Assembly (NCBI GenBank): GCA_027484445.1
Contig: JAIXSY010000052.1
Coordinates: 46,988-110,987 of the forward strand
Origin: Verrucomicrobiaceae bacterium
GTDB taxonomy: Bacteria > Verrucomicrobiota > Verrucomicrobiia > Verrucomicrobiales > Verrucomicrobiaceae
DNA: 64,000 nt
Direction of reading: 5' to 3'
Shown: in pieces, positions 27,513-37,395 of the stretch
Position numbering within the stretch: the stretch's first letter is position 1
Layout: every line of letters starts with the position of its first letter
Made by a program: the position numbers and the translations under genes
Notes under the pieces: model-generated
Database searches by the model: none
What the model saw: the letters and a program-made list of their open reading frames with translations, nothing else
What the model was told of the DNA's origin: nothing

Positions 27513-29104
27513 GGCGTCGAGCTGCCTCCTTTCACCGGTGGTGGAGGCCATGACTTCAATTCACGGCCTAGAAAGACATCATAAGTGCGCGTCTTTTTGC
27601 CGAGTGGCACTTCGATTTTGCCCAGCTTCTCCACGGAGGCAAAACAGGCCGCAACAGGCGCAGGCACGCTACCGGAACCGAGGATCAGACCATCCTCACC
27701 GATGCGTTCCTCCGCGCCTGGCCAGATCTCATACTGCGACATCGGATGCCCTGAAGGTTCCCAGCGATAGACTCTGGGATTTTGTGGCATGGAAAAAGCC
27801 ATCTGTGCCGCATGGTAGCGATGCCCCAGCGCCATAACAAAAGTGTGATTGGGGCGTGGAGCCTTGTCCAGAAAGGCACCCGCCTGCTGCCCCGTCTCTT
27901 CCCAGCCACGCAACTCGGCCAGCTTCTTGTGGCCGCGTAGGCTGGTCAAAAACACTGCTGGGATGAGCAGATGCGCCGCCACCACCAGCGCAGCAGCCAC
28001 GCGCAGCGACCATCGACGCCAAGCGATCATGCCCGACCAAGGCAAATGGCCTGCAAACCAGGCTGCCACCAGCAGCAGCGCTGGCAGCCAAAAGACCGCA
28101 GGCCAGTTCGGATTGATGCGCTGACGCAGCGCCAGCGCTGAAAAAGCAATGAGCGCCGGAGCCGAAGCAATCAGCAAATAGCGCTCCCGCGCGGCCATGC
28201 CACGCCAGCCACGCAGGCCCAACCCTAGCACCAGCACCATCGCCGCCGTGAGCCCAGGCGAATAGACCAAGGCCTGAATCCCTGGCCACTCCAGCGTGCG
28301 CAGGAGCCATCGGCCAAAACCGAGCGAGACTGTGTTAAAATGATGCGCGGTATGCTCCAGCGTGATCCATTCATGCCGCTGCTGCCACAGCACCACCGGC
28401 GTCAGGAAAGCTGCCCCGATCAAGATCGCCACCCACAGACGTGGATTGCGCAAGATGGCGCGACGTTCCGCATCAAACGCCAAAAAGGCTACCATCAGCA
28501 CTGGGAAGACCAGCATCATCTGCTTGCTCAACGAGCCAAGGCCGATCACCACCGCCAGGGCAAGCCAGCGCGTCCAGCAGGTCGGCTTTTCCACCGCCCA
28601 CCAAAACAAAAGCAGCGCCAGCGACCAGGACAGCAGCAGCGGGGCATCAATCGTGAGAAACAAATTCAGCCCCGTATTCGCGGGAGTCAGCAGCAGGAGC
28701 ACCGCCGCGATAAAACCTGTGCGCGCATCGTAGAGGCGACGCATGAGCATAAAAACGACGCCGAGCGTCATCGTGCCCATCACCAGCGCCGTCATGCGGA
28801 CCCCGATGTCACAAGCCCCAGTCAACCACCCCACCAGTCCCATCAGCCAGCCGATCATGGGCGGCTTGCTGTAGTAGCCCCAGTCGGGTCGGCGCCCCCA
28901 ATCCCAGTAGTAGGCCTCATCCCCCGCTAGATCCGCATGGGCGCAGAAAAACAGCGTGAACAGAACACGAAAAACAAACACACCGGCGCATAGCCACGCA
29001 AAACGGCGGTTCCAGTTGGCGGAAGGATCATCGAAGTAACTCAAGCATCCCCAGCCTAAGCCGCCCCGCCCTCGACGCAACTGCCTGAGGCGAGGCAAAT
29101 CCAC
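27509..29104 (-). CDS. GT39-type (ArnT/PMT-like) membrane glycosyltransferase
   Basis: 531 aa from a GTG directly after the QueA stop; the first about 20 residues (RRGRGGLGWG) look untranslated, and a TTG at 29044 (LSYFDDPSANWNRR), preceded by GGGGA, is an attractive alternative. A first membrane helix is followed by the acidic loop AGDEAYYWDWGRRPDWGYYSKPPMIGWL, the catalytic Asp-Glu region of GT39/ArnT-type enzymes, then about ten further helices and a periplasmic C-terminal domain. The family moves a sugar from polyprenyl-phosphate to lipid or protein on the periplasmic side. Downstream PAP2 overlaps by 4 nt. Confidence 0.88.
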   Translation of the reverse strand: MDLPRLRQLRRGRGGLGWGCLSYFDDPSANWNRRFAWLCAGVFVFRVLFTLFFCAHADLAGDEAYYWDWGRRPDWGYYSKPPMIGWLMGLVGWLTGACDIGVRMTALVMGTMTLGVVFMLMRRLYDARTGFIAAVLLLLTPANTGLNLFLTIDAPLLLSWSLALLLFWWAVEKPTCWTRWLALAVVIGLGSLSKQMMLVFPVLMVAFLAFDAERRAILRNPRLWVAILIGAAFLTPVVLWQQRHEWITLEHTAHHFNTVSLGFGRWLLRTLEWPGIQALVYSPGLTAAMVLVLGLGLRGWRGMAARERYLLIASAPALIAFSALALRQRINPNWPAVFWLPALLLVAAWFAGHLPWSGMIAWRRWSLRVAAALVVAAHLLIPAVFLTSLRGHKKLAELRGWEETGQQAGAFLDKAPRPNHTFVMALGHRYHAAQMAFSMPQNPRVYRWEPSGHPMSQYEIWPGAEERIGEDGLILGSGSVPAPVAACFASVEKLGKIEVPLGKKTRTYDVFLGRELKSWPPPPVKGGSSTP

Positions 29105-30079
29105 TCACAGCAGCAGCATGCAATCGCCGTAGCTGTAGAAGCGGTAGCGATGCTGAATGGCTTCTTGGTAGGCCTGCATGATGAGATCACGGCCCGCAAA
29201 GGCGCTAACGAGCATCATGAGAGTGGACTTAGGCAGGTGGAAGTTGGTCAGAAGAGCACCCACGGCGCGGAATTGAAAGCCAGGGTAGATGAAAATGTCC
29301 GTGCTACCCGTCGCAGGCACGACTTTCCCATGGTCGCGAGCCACGGTCTCCAGCGTGCGCATGGAGGTGGTGCCGATGGCGATCACGCGCCCGGCCGCAG
29401 CGATGCGGTCAGCCGAGGCAGGCGGCACTTCATACCATTCCGAGTGCATGCGATGCTCTTCGATTTTGTCGGCTTTCACAGGCTGAAACGTGCCTGCCCC
29501 GACATGCAGGGTGACAAAGGTATGCGGCAATTGCGCGAGCATTTCTGGAGTGAAATGCAGTCCTGCGGTTGGTGCAGCGATGGCTCCTGCCGCCTGGGCA
29601 TAGACGGTTTGATAACGCTCGCGATCGGTGGGCTGATCCTCGCGGCCCATGTAGTGAGGCAGGGCGAGATGGCCGTGCTTCTCTTCATCCACGGGTTGGT
29701 CCCAAGCGATGATGCGCTCGCCATTGTCGCACACCTCCTGAACCGTTCCGGTGCTATCCCCAATTTGGATTGAATGACCGAGACGAAATTTTTTTCCAGG
29801 CCGGACCATGCAGCGCCAAAGCAAGGGGCCCAGGGTATCGACCCGCAGGATCTCGCGACTGCCATCCTCTGAGAAAAAGCGTGCGGGCACGACGCGAGTG
29901 TTGTTCAGCACGAGGAGATCATCAGGCCGAAGGTAGCTAGGCAGATCACGGAAGGTGCGATGTTCAATCAGGCCGGTGCCGCGATGCACGACCAGCATGC
30001 GAGAGGCTGCGCGATCCGACAGCGGTTGACTGGCGATCAACTCAGGCGGCAGGTGATAATCAAAATCAGTGGTAAGCAC
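29105..30079 (-). CDS. queA: S-adenosylmethionine:tRNA ribosyltransferase-isomerase
   Basis: 324 aa. QueA transfers and isomerises the ribosyl part of SAM onto 7-aminomethyl-7-deazaguanine in tRNA to give epoxyqueuosine. Signature sequences run throughout: DFDYHLPPELIASQPLSDRAASRMLVV, LLVLNNTRVVPARF, a Gly-rich AAPTAGLHFTPEML, HVGAGTFQPV and the C-terminal LLTNFHLPKSTLMMLVSAFAGRD. Length is slightly short but normal. Other queuosine genes are not in this window. The M32 carboxypeptidase lies 15 nt further on the same strand upstream. Confidence 0.96.
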   Translation of the reverse strand: MLTTDFDYHLPPELIASQPLSDRAASRMLVVHRGTGLIEHRTFRDLPSYLRPDDLLVLNNTRVVPARFFSEDGSREILRVDTLGPLLWRCMVRPGKKFRLGHSIQIGDSTGTVQEVCDNGERIIAWDQPVDEEKHGHLALPHYMGREDQPTDRERYQTVYAQAAGAIAAPTAGLHFTPEMLAQLPHTFVTLHVGAGTFQPVKADKIEEHRMHSEWYEVPPASADRIAAAGRVIAIGTTSMRTLETVARDHGKVVPATGSTDIFIYPGFQFRAVGALLTNFHLPKSTLMMLVSAFAGRDLIMQAYQEAIQHRYRFYSYGDCMLLL

Positions 30080-30094
30080 AGGACGAAAAACAGA

Positions 30095-31576
30095 TCAGGC
30101 AACGAAACGAGTGTGAAGGTGACGAAGGTGGTGGCTGGCATCGGTGGTCTTTCCGGTGGCATGGCGCATGATTTCACCCGGCAAAGGATCACCGCCCTGA
30201 GCGTGGACTTTTTCCCGCAACCAAGCCAAAAGAGGGCCGTAATCCGCAGCATCAATGGCCGTAGCGATGCGTTTCTGACGACGTGCAGAAGCAAAGAGCT
30301 GGGCGGCATTCAAATTGCCAAGCGTGTAGGTGGCGAAGTAGCCAAGGCCACCCATGCTCCAGTGAATGTCCTGAAGACAGCCACGCGCTGCATCCGGCGG
30401 TGTCATGCCGAAAAGCTCTGCAAAAAGCGCATTCCAGGCCTCTTGCACGTCTTTGACCGCCAGCGTTCCCGAGACAAGTCGGCGCTCAATGTCAAAGCGA
30501 AGCAAGATGTGAAGATCGTAGGTGGCTTCGTCGGCCTCCACGCGAATGAAGGAGTATTCCGAACGGTGGATGGCGGCCAGGAAGTCATCGAGCGAGAGCT
30601 TTTTGAGATGCGGGAAAAACTCCGCCGCACGTGGCAACCAACGCTGCCAGAAGGCGCGGGAGCGGCCCACGTGATTTTCCCAAAGGCGACTCTGCGACTC
30701 ATGAATGCCCAGAGAACAAGCACGGCCTGAGGGCAGACCAAAGTCTTCTTCAGGCAAGCCCAGTTCATAGAGTCCATGACCTGCCTCATGCAGCACGCCA
30801 AAGAGCGATGATGTGAAATCGGATTCATCGTAACGCGTGGTCAGACGCACATCACGCGGGCCGAGGGTAGTACAAAAGGGATGTGCCGTGGTGTCGATGC
30901 GACCCGCACCGAAATCAAAGCCGATGCTGGCAGCGATTTCTGCGTTCAGTTGCTTTTGCTTTTCCACAGGATAGCGACCGCGCAGCAGGTTTGGCTTCAC
31001 GGATTTGCTCTTCTCCACAGCGGCACGTGCCGTGCGCGTCAGCTCAGGCTTGAGCCGGGCGAAAAGTTCAGCCACCTCCCGAGTGCGGGTGCCGCGCTCA
31101 TACGTGTGCAACAGAGCATCGTAGGGTTCATCGGCGTAGCCCCAGAGATCCGTTTTTTTCCGGGCGATGCCGAGCAGCTTCTCCAGATGTGGCGCGAAGA
31201 GGCTGAAGTCCGAAGTACGCCGTGCCTCTGCCCAGGCATGCTTGGCATGAGCCGTGAGTTCACTTTCCTCCACCACCAGGCGGTTCGGGATGCGGGCGTT
31301 GCGTTCAAAGTCCTCCGCCATCACCCGCACATTGCGACTCATCGCCTCCGAGGGCAAACGTGCAGCCTGTGCCTGCTGGATCAGCTTCTGCATCATGCGC
31401 CCGGTGGCCATGGCATGTGCCTTTCCACTCAGCCATGACATCTGACGGGCACGGTAGGACAAGGCCTTGGCAGGCATGTAGGTCTCCTGATCCCAGGATA
31501 GGGTGGACTCCATGGAGGAGAGAAGGGCGACTTCACGCACATGGTCGCAGAGCTGGGTGTAGGCGGTAGCAGGCAT
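30095..31576 (-). CDS. M32-family metallocarboxypeptidase (carboxypeptidase Taq type)
   Basis: 493 aa, the usual size. The zinc site HEAGH is at residues 263-267 and the third ligand lies in GIHESQSRLWENHVG near 290; PVEKQKQLN, DLHILLRFDIERRLVSG and YFATYTLGNLNAAQLF are further M32 landmarks. Cytoplasmic, no signal peptide. It removes C-terminal residues with broad specificity. Closely spaced with queA downstream, so probably co-transcribed with it. Confidence 0.95.
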   Translation of the reverse strand: MPATAYTQLCDHVREVALLSSMESTLSWDQETYMPAKALSYRARQMSWLSGKAHAMATGRMMQKLIQQAQAARLPSEAMSRNVRVMAEDFERNARIPNRLVVEESELTAHAKHAWAEARRTSDFSLFAPHLEKLLGIARKKTDLWGYADEPYDALLHTYERGTRTREVAELFARLKPELTRTARAAVEKSKSVKPNLLRGRYPVEKQKQLNAEIAASIGFDFGAGRIDTTAHPFCTTLGPRDVRLTTRYDESDFTSSLFGVLHEAGHGLYELGLPEEDFGLPSGRACSLGIHESQSRLWENHVGRSRAFWQRWLPRAAEFFPHLKKLSLDDFLAAIHRSEYSFIRVEADEATYDLHILLRFDIERRLVSGTLAVKDVQEAWNALFAELFGMTPPDAARGCLQDIHWSMGGLGYFATYTLGNLNAAQLFASARRQKRIATAIDAADYGPLLAWLREKVHAQGGDPLPGEIMRHATGKTTDASHHLRHLHTRFVA

Positions 31577-31632
31577 CTACGAGCATCATTCAAAGCAGCG
31601 CAGCGGGTGCAAGCACGGCTTGTCCTTCTGCC

Positions 31633-32250
31633 TCAGTCTTCCAGTCGCAGACATCCAAAGGCACTTGGCACATGAAAATCAGGCCGCGCTGTGTCAGGCG
31701 ACACCCAGGGCAGCCAATGGCGCTGCAGAGCACCTGACGCATCTCGAGAAAAATCCGCACGGAATAACCCCACCCACATGGACCGACGATCCGCCGTGAG
31801 AACATCCAGTTTCTGCAAGATCGAGATCGGCAAGCGACCTGTGATCCGATAGCCATGCGGGAGCAGTTCCGCCTCAATCTCAAGCCCTGGCAAGGTCCAG
31901 TCCCAGTCCATCTCGCGATAAAATTGGCCCCGATAGACGAGAGTCTCGCCGCTCGGAGCCATCTCCAGACAGTAGTAAGGTCGCAGGGTCAGGTCAGGAG
32001 CGAAGAAAATCTCGACACGATCCGAGTCCAGCACACGCTCCTTCAACGTCTGCCCCATGCCCAGCGTGGGCGTGTCATCCCAAGCCTCAAAACGGAAGTG
32101 CAAGGTCTTGCCTTGCCATAGAGACCGAAACTCAGTTTGCGAATCGTGCCCCGAAGACCAAGGCGACTCAAAGTCCGAAAGAACATCGGCCTGACTCCAA
32201 TTCAGTTGGCTCGAATTTCCAGAAAAGTGGCGAACGGAATAAAACTTCAC
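31633..32250 (-). CDS. CBM9-like carbohydrate-binding domain protein
   Basis: 205 aa, single beta-sandwich domain of the carbohydrate-binding family 9-like type: FRSLWQGKTLHFRFEAWDDTP, LDSDRVEIFFAPD, YYCLEMAPSGETLVYRG and GYRITGRLPISIL. No signal peptide is evident, which is unusual for a carbohydrate-binding module, so it may be cytoplasmic or use another export route. Upstream of the M32 gene by about 56 nt and divergent from the DUF4407 gene. Ligand unknown. Confidence 0.8.
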   Translation of the reverse strand: MKFYSVRHFSGNSSQLNWSQADVLSDFESPWSSGHDSQTEFRSLWQGKTLHFRFEAWDDTPTLGMGQTLKERVLDSDRVEIFFAPDLTLRPYYCLEMAPSGETLVYRGQFYREMDWDWTLPGLEIEAELLPHGYRITGRLPISILQKLDVLTADRRSMWVGLFRADFSRDASGALQRHWLPWVSPDTARPDFHVPSAFGCLRLED

Positions 32251-32324
32251 AGCCGCATTCCTTCACGGCTGGGATTGACAGTCAAACCCCAGTCCCCCAG
32301 AATCGTTGCCGGGCTTCTCCCTTC

Positions 32325-34055
32325 GTGCCCATTCCCTTTATGAGCATCCTCGACCGTCTGGAACGCGTCTTCTTCTGGCTCGCTGGAGCCAGCTCTGACA
32401 ACCTCGATGCCTGCCCGGCCTGGGAGCGCCGAAAGTATGTGGCCTTTGGAGCCACCGTCTTGGTGCCCAGCACCTTCGCACTCATTGCCTGCGCCTATGC
32501 CATCTCTACACTGACCCAGAGTTGGTTTGTCATCGGCGCTGTTTCCGTGGTCTGGTCATTCATCATCCTCACGGTTGATCGTGCCTTGCTAGCGACTTAC
32601 CGCGCCTATCAAAACATTTTCCGCAAGCTCTTCCAGTTCAGCCTGCGCATCGTCGTCGCAGCATTGATGGGCATCACCATCTCGCATCCACTGACCTTGC
32701 TCTTGTTCAAAGATACCATCGTCTCCGTGATCGAAAAAGATCGTGAAAAAGAGATCACTACCGCGCGCCAAGAAGCCGTCAGCCAAAAAACCCTCGTGGA
32801 AGCCAGGGCAAAGACTTTGGAGGCCGAAATTGCCAAGCAACGGGAAGCCTGGAATGCCAGCTTCAACGCTAAGTTCTTGGATGAGAATGGCAAACCCATC
32901 GAGAAACCTCTGACTGAGGACGAAAAGAAAGCCAAAGCCGAGCGGGAAGCCAAAATCGGAGAGGCTACCGCCCCCGGCAAACTTCGACTGGAAAAGCTGG
33001 ATGCTGACATGGCCAAAGTCAGCGCGGATTATCAAAAAATCGCTGCAGAACTGAACCAATGGCAGACCGAATTTGAGCGAGAAGTGAATGGACAACGCAG
33101 TGGCATCATCGGCCTTGGCCCCCGCGCCAAAAGCATCCAAGAAGATCAACTCAAGTGGCGGCGTGCTGAATCTGCTCGGCTCAGCGGCCTGCTCGATACT
33201 TTGACCCAAAATCGCGTAACGCTGGTCGCCGAAATCAAAGCCGCTGAAGACGGGGTCAATGCAGCTCTGGATGCCCAAGCCGCTGAAATCGCGGCCAAGG
33301 CCAAAGCCGAGCAAGATCGGGTGGATGCCCTGCGCCGCCAGGTGCAACAACAGCAGGCAGACCAATTCGTCGGCCAGCAGAATGCCATTCGTGAAACACT
33401 CAAAGCCCAGATTGATGCCCAACTCGCTCAGCTCAACAGCTTGAACGAAGAGATCAAACGGCTCGGCATTGATGAAGAAGCCCGAATCGCAGGCATCCGT
33501 GCTGAACCTCGACGCGACATTCTGACCCAAACCCTAGCCTTGCATCGTCTGTTTGATGCTGGTGCTGATGGCGGACGCTTTGCTTTCATCGCCTACGCGG
33601 TGCTTTCCCTGCTCTTCATGCTGGTCGATACCATTCCGCTCGTCGTGAAGTTCTTCTCGAAGCCTGGCCCTTACGATTGCCTGCTGGATTGCGAAGAGGT
33701 GAAGTTTTCTCGCGAGCGACTTGCCTTCCTCAAGGGCTTCGACCGCTACATGAAGCAACTCGTGGACAGCCCCTTTCTGCACATCACCCAAAATCGCCCA
33801 CTCGAACGCGCCCTGATCGAAGGTGTGGATCGCAGTCGTGCCGCCAAGGCCTTCCTCGAACATCTCATGGAGCTGGAACAGACGTTTCAAGAAAAAATGC
33901 GCCTCGAACGTGAGCGCATGGCTGCGCAGGGCATCACCGCCAAGGCCGAGATGCTGGAAGAAATGGCCGCCAAATTCTATGCCGACCTTCGCGAACGCAT
34001 GGAGAGCTTTTTCCGGGATGATGGCCGACGCACGCCCATCACCGCCAGGGCTTGA
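32325..34055 (+). CDS. DUF4407 membrane protein with long coiled coil
   Basis: 576 aa; MSILDRLERVFFWLAGAS (start at 32340) is an equally likely start. Three N-terminal membrane helices (about 45-65, 70-92, 105-130) precede a 270-residue Lys/Glu/Ala-rich coiled coil (about 140-410; AEIAAKAKAEQDRVDALRRQVQQQ), then a fourth helix (about 420-445, FIAYAVLSLLFMLVDTIPLVVKFF) and a helical tail. This is the DUF4407 layout; function is unknown, though coiled-coil membrane proteins of this shape are found as scaffolds. No partner gene is obvious; the next gene is the GAF kinase 142 nt downstream. Confidence 0.85.
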   Translation: MPIPFMSILDRLERVFFWLAGASSDNLDACPAWERRKYVAFGATVLVPSTFALIACAYAISTLTQSWFVIGAVSVVWSFIILTVDRALLATYRAYQNIFRKLFQFSLRIVVAALMGITISHPLTLLLFKDTIVSVIEKDREKEITTARQEAVSQKTLVEARAKTLEAEIAKQREAWNASFNAKFLDENGKPIEKPLTEDEKKAKAEREAKIGEATAPGKLRLEKLDADMAKVSADYQKIAAELNQWQTEFEREVNGQRSGIIGLGPRAKSIQEDQLKWRRAESARLSGLLDTLTQNRVTLVAEIKAAEDGVNAALDAQAAEIAAKAKAEQDRVDALRRQVQQQQADQFVGQQNAIRETLKAQIDAQLAQLNSLNEEIKRLGIDEEARIAGIRAEPRRDILTQTLALHRLFDAGADGGRFAFIAYAVLSLLFMLVDTIPLVVKFFSKPGPYDCLLDCEEVKFSRERLAFLKGFDRYMKQLVDSPFLHITQNRPLERALIEGVDRSRAAKAFLEHLMELEQTFQEKMRLERERMAAQGITAKAEMLEEMAAKFYADLRERMESFFRDDGRRTPITARA

Positions 34056-34117
34056 TGGGTCCAAAGGCATCGCCAACTCATTCGTTCAACATCACTTTGG
34101 CGGGAATGCTATATCAT

Positions 34118-34138
34118 ATGTCATTCCAAAGATGACAT
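34118..34138. promoter_or_regulatory. Dyad upstream of the GAF kinase gene
   Basis: Perfect 7-bp inverted repeat ATGTCAT / ATGACAT separated by 7 nt, lying 60 nt before the kinase ATG in a locally AT-rich gap; a further CTGACAT follows. This could be an operator for a dimeric regulator, possibly the downstream LuxR-type regulator itself. Inference only. Confidence 0.3.
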
Positions 34139-34197
34139 CTGACATAAAGTGTTGCTGGAAAAGAAGCCTTTGTGACTCACAGGTATGGGCGTAAGTC

Positions 34198-36603
34198 ATG
34201 TCCGCCCCTGCAACGCCCGATCATTCTGCCCTGAAGGCTAACGGGCTAATGGTGCCCGCAAAACTCGCCGAAAATGAACTGCTCAGAGCCTGTTTACGCG
34301 CCTCATTTTCATTGGTCAGTAGCCAGAAATTCTGTGCAGGCGTCGTGGGTTGGCTGAAGGAAATCAGCCAAGCTCTGGGAGCTGGCCGTGGTGTCATTGG
34401 CTCCTACGAGCACTCGGATTCTCCTACTTTGGTGGCCATGGGCGAAGTCATTTGGAGTCGCGATGACCTTCCACCTTTGCAGGATCTGACGATCCCCAAG
34501 ACCACCGACTTCATCGAATGGAGAGAGCGCCTTCTGCGAGGCGAAGTCGTCGCCGCAGGGGTGAAAGACCTGAAGGATCCCGCTTCCCGCGCCTTCTGGA
34601 AAGCAAATGCTGGCGTTTACGATCTACTCCTTCCTGTGTTTGTCGATGAGGTCGTCGAGGCCTGGGTTTGCTTTGAATGGCATGAGCCACCGCATCACCC
34701 AGAGTCTTCCATTCCTATTCTTCAAGAAGCCTTGGCTTGCTTGAGTGCAGCGATCAGCCGTCGTGATCAGTGGCAGAAAGCGCAGGCCGAACGCGAAAGC
34801 CTCGCGGCAGAGCGCGCCGAGCGCATCGCAGCGCACAATGCAGTCCTGAGAAACAGTGCCGCACGACTCTCTGCTGCAGCGGATTTTCAGGATGTGCTCA
34901 TCGGCTCTCTGGCCGAAATAGCCACCGTCCTCGGGGCTGACACCTCGCATCTTTTCACGTATGACGATGTCAGTGACACGCTGACGCTTGCCTGCGCTTG
35001 GCGCCACGGAACTGTTTCCATGCAGGTGGACCCTTCGGAGCCTGAAGTGTTTTCCCAACGCATTCCGCGCAGCATTACCGATGCTTTTGCCAAGCTTTGC
35101 AAAAGCCGACGCTATTTCTCACTTTCCAAAGGGGAATTGAATGGATTGGAATGGCCTGGGGTGATGGCTTGGCTTGACCGTGGAGGCTATAAACAAGCTG
35201 TGGCACTGGCGCTCATGGTCGGGGATCGTCCACTCGGCATCCTTGGCTTTGCTTTTCATCGAGAGGGAGATCTGACAGATCAGCAAGGCGAACTCCTCTA
35301 TGCGCTGAGCGCACAGATGGCACTGGCCTTGGAATTCAAACGTCTCGCTGATGCGATGCGTGAAATTGCCATCATGCGTGAGCAAGAAGCCGCCTCCGTC
35401 TCCAGGGCTGCTGAAATGGGTAGAACCAATGAAGCTTTGCTGCGCTGCACGGAAATTTTGGCAGAAGAAAGTGACCTTCATCCCTTTCTGTGTGCACTCA
35501 TGGCTGAAACCACTGAACTGACAGGTGCCAAATCTGCTGGCGTCTTCAGCTACGACGAACGCTCCGAAGAATTGCGCATGGTGTCCTTCATGACGGAAGG
35601 CAAGCCGGTCTCTCTGCGTGACGATCCACGCATGGCCATGTGGAGAAATCCCATGCCCAAAAGCACCTCGGACCCGTGGATCAAGCAGTTGCGCGAGCAT
35701 GGCTTTGGTCGAATCAGCTTACCCGAAAGCACTTCTTTGTCCGAGCAGCACCCCTGGGTGGTCAGTGAGCAGTGGCATCGAAAAATGGGGCATCAGGACA
35801 TCATCACCGTGCCCCTTTTTGCAGGCGGTCAAATGATTGGGACTTTTGGTCAATGCTTTGCCGAAACCATCACCGAATCCGCACTCGATCTCAATCAAAC
35901 ACGTCTATTCGCCAGTGCAGCAGCAGTGGCTTTACAAATCGCACAACTCTCGCGAGAAACAAGAAGCGCGGCACTCGACAAAGCTATTCTGACAGAGCGC
36001 AACCGCATTGCTCGTGACCTACACGACACTTTGGCTCAAGGCTTCACGGGCGTGCTGGCTCAACTTGGCGCGGCCGAAGGTGCTTTGGAACTCGGGCAGG
36101 CCACGCAAGTCCAGCACAGCCTAGGACGCGCTCGGGCCCTCGCACGTCGTAGCCTTGCAGAGGCACGCGCGAGCGTGCATGCCATGCGCCCGGATCTTCG
36201 CGCACGGCCCATGGGTGAGCGACTGCAAGAAATGCTAAGCTCCACCACCGAAGGCACAGCGCTGAAGGCAAGTCTCAAGGAGTCAGGCCATCCCACCATG
36301 CTGAGCCCTGTCGCCGATTGGTGTGTCCACAAGTTCGCCCAAGAAACCTTGGCCAATACACTCAAGCATGCGGGCGCCAACCATTTCGACCTCAGCCTGC
36401 ATTGGCATGAAAATAGCCTAACCGTTCATGCAAGCGATGACGGCATTGGCTTTGATCATGAACTCAGCGGACGTGGCATAGGCCTTGCGTTGATGCGAGA
36501 AAGAGCCAGCGAAGCCGGGGGACGGATCAGCTGCCAGCACGGCAGCAACGGAGGTGCCTGCTTGCATCTCGAAATCCCCCTCACTCGCATCAGTCGTTTA
36601 TGA
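34198..36603 (+). CDS. Soluble multi-GAF sensor histidine kinase (HisKA_3 type)
   Basis: 801 aa, no membrane helices. At least three GAF-like sensor segments: about 30-190, about 215-385 (FQDVLIGSLAEIATVLGADTSHLFTY) and about 405-585 (LLRCTEILAEESDLHPFLCALMAETTELTGAKSAGVF). The phosphoacceptor box is ILTERNRIARDLHDTLAQGF with His near 607, and the ATPase domain has ANTLKHAG, SDDGIGF and GRGIGLALMRERASEAGG. The stop overlaps the regulator ATG as ATGA, so the two form a cognate pair. The signal is unknown; GAF domains bind small molecules or sense redox state. Confidence 0.92.
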   Translation: MSAPATPDHSALKANGLMVPAKLAENELLRACLRASFSLVSSQKFCAGVVGWLKEISQALGAGRGVIGSYEHSDSPTLVAMGEVIWSRDDLPPLQDLTIPKTTDFIEWRERLLRGEVVAAGVKDLKDPASRAFWKANAGVYDLLLPVFVDEVVEAWVCFEWHEPPHHPESSIPILQEALACLSAAISRRDQWQKAQAERESLAAERAERIAAHNAVLRNSAARLSAAADFQDVLIGSLAEIATVLGADTSHLFTYDDVSDTLTLACAWRHGTVSMQVDPSEPEVFSQRIPRSITDAFAKLCKSRRYFSLSKGELNGLEWPGVMAWLDRGGYKQAVALALMVGDRPLGILGFAFHREGDLTDQQGELLYALSAQMALALEFKRLADAMREIAIMREQEAASVSRAAEMGRTNEALLRCTEILAEESDLHPFLCALMAETTELTGAKSAGVFSYDERSEELRMVSFMTEGKPVSLRDDPRMAMWRNPMPKSTSDPWIKQLREHGFGRISLPESTSLSEQHPWVVSEQWHRKMGHQDIITVPLFAGGQMIGTFGQCFAETITESALDLNQTRLFASAAAVALQIAQLSRETRSAALDKAILTERNRIARDLHDTLAQGFTGVLAQLGAAEGALELGQATQVQHSLGRARALARRSLAEARASVHAMRPDLRARPMGERLQEMLSSTTEGTALKASLKESGHPTMLSPVADWCVHKFAQETLANTLKHAGANHFDLSLHWHENSLTVHASDDGIGFDHELSGRGIGLALMRERASEAGGRISCQHGSNGGACLHLEIPLTRISRL

Positions 36604-37241
36604 AAGAGAATACCCCACGAAACGCCCCCATTCGCATCCTCATCGCTGAAGACCACGGAGTTGTTCGTGAGGGTTTGGTAACGATGATTCAGCAGCAGCC
36701 TGACATGCAAGTCGTCGCTGAAACAGGACGTGCCGATGAAGTGATAGGCCTTTGGAAAAATGCCAAACCGCACATCACTCTGCTAGACTTGCAGTTGGGC
36801 AGCGCGTCCGGCATTGACTTGATCGTGGCACTGCGGGCTCATGATCCTTCCACTCGAGTTCTTGTGCTCACGACGTATGATTTGGAAGAAGACATTTATC
36901 GCTGCATGAAGGCAGGCGCGGGTGGTTATCTTCTGAAAGACATCTCTCGCGTCGAGATGCTGGATGCCATTCGCCAAGTGCATCGTGGAGAAAAAGTCTT
37001 GTCATCACAGGCAGCTTCAAAGCTGGCGGAACGTCTTGCTGTTGAACCTTTGACAGAGCGTGAAATACATGTGCTCGAGTTGGTCTCTGAAGGTCTAGCC
37101 AACAAAGAAATCTCCGCCAAACTCGGCATTGCAGACACCACGGTCAAAGCCCACCTCAAGGGTATTTTCGGCAAATTGAGTGTGCTTAGTCGCACCGAAG
37201 CTGTTCATGTTGCACGTCAACGTGGACTGCTTCGTCGTTAG
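36600..37241 (+). CDS. NarL/FixJ-type response regulator
   Basis: 213 aa. The receiver (about 12-128) has ILIAEDHGVVREG and the phosphoacceptor Asp in ITLLDLQLGSASG; the LuxR-type HTH (about 145-205) is LTEREIHVLELVSEGLANKEI...TVKAHLKGIFGKL. It overlaps the kinase stop by 4 nt (ATGA), so it is translationally coupled and the kinase's target. It lies upstream of the isochorismatase block, separated by 154 bp, and is a plausible but unproven regulator of it. Confidence 0.94.
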   Translation: MKENTPRNAPIRILIAEDHGVVREGLVTMIQQQPDMQVVAETGRADEVIGLWKNAKPHITLLDLQLGSASGIDLIVALRAHDPSTRVLVLTTYDLEEDIYRCMKAGAGGYLLKDISRVEMLDAIRQVHRGEKVLSSQAASKLAERLAVEPLTEREIHVLELVSEGLANKEISAKLGIADTTVKAHLKGIFGKLSVLSRTEAVHVARQRGLLRR

Positions 37242-37395
37242 GCAGGCAGGCCTTTACGCCCCACCTCTTCACCCGGATTCTACTCCCTTGGGGGTAGCTC
37301 AAAACCGCTCCCAAGAGCTGTTTCGAATCGGGGCTCTTGGTCCTAGGCATGATGGCGTCCGCAAACTGCGGGCAGCATTCAAAACGACATCCATC

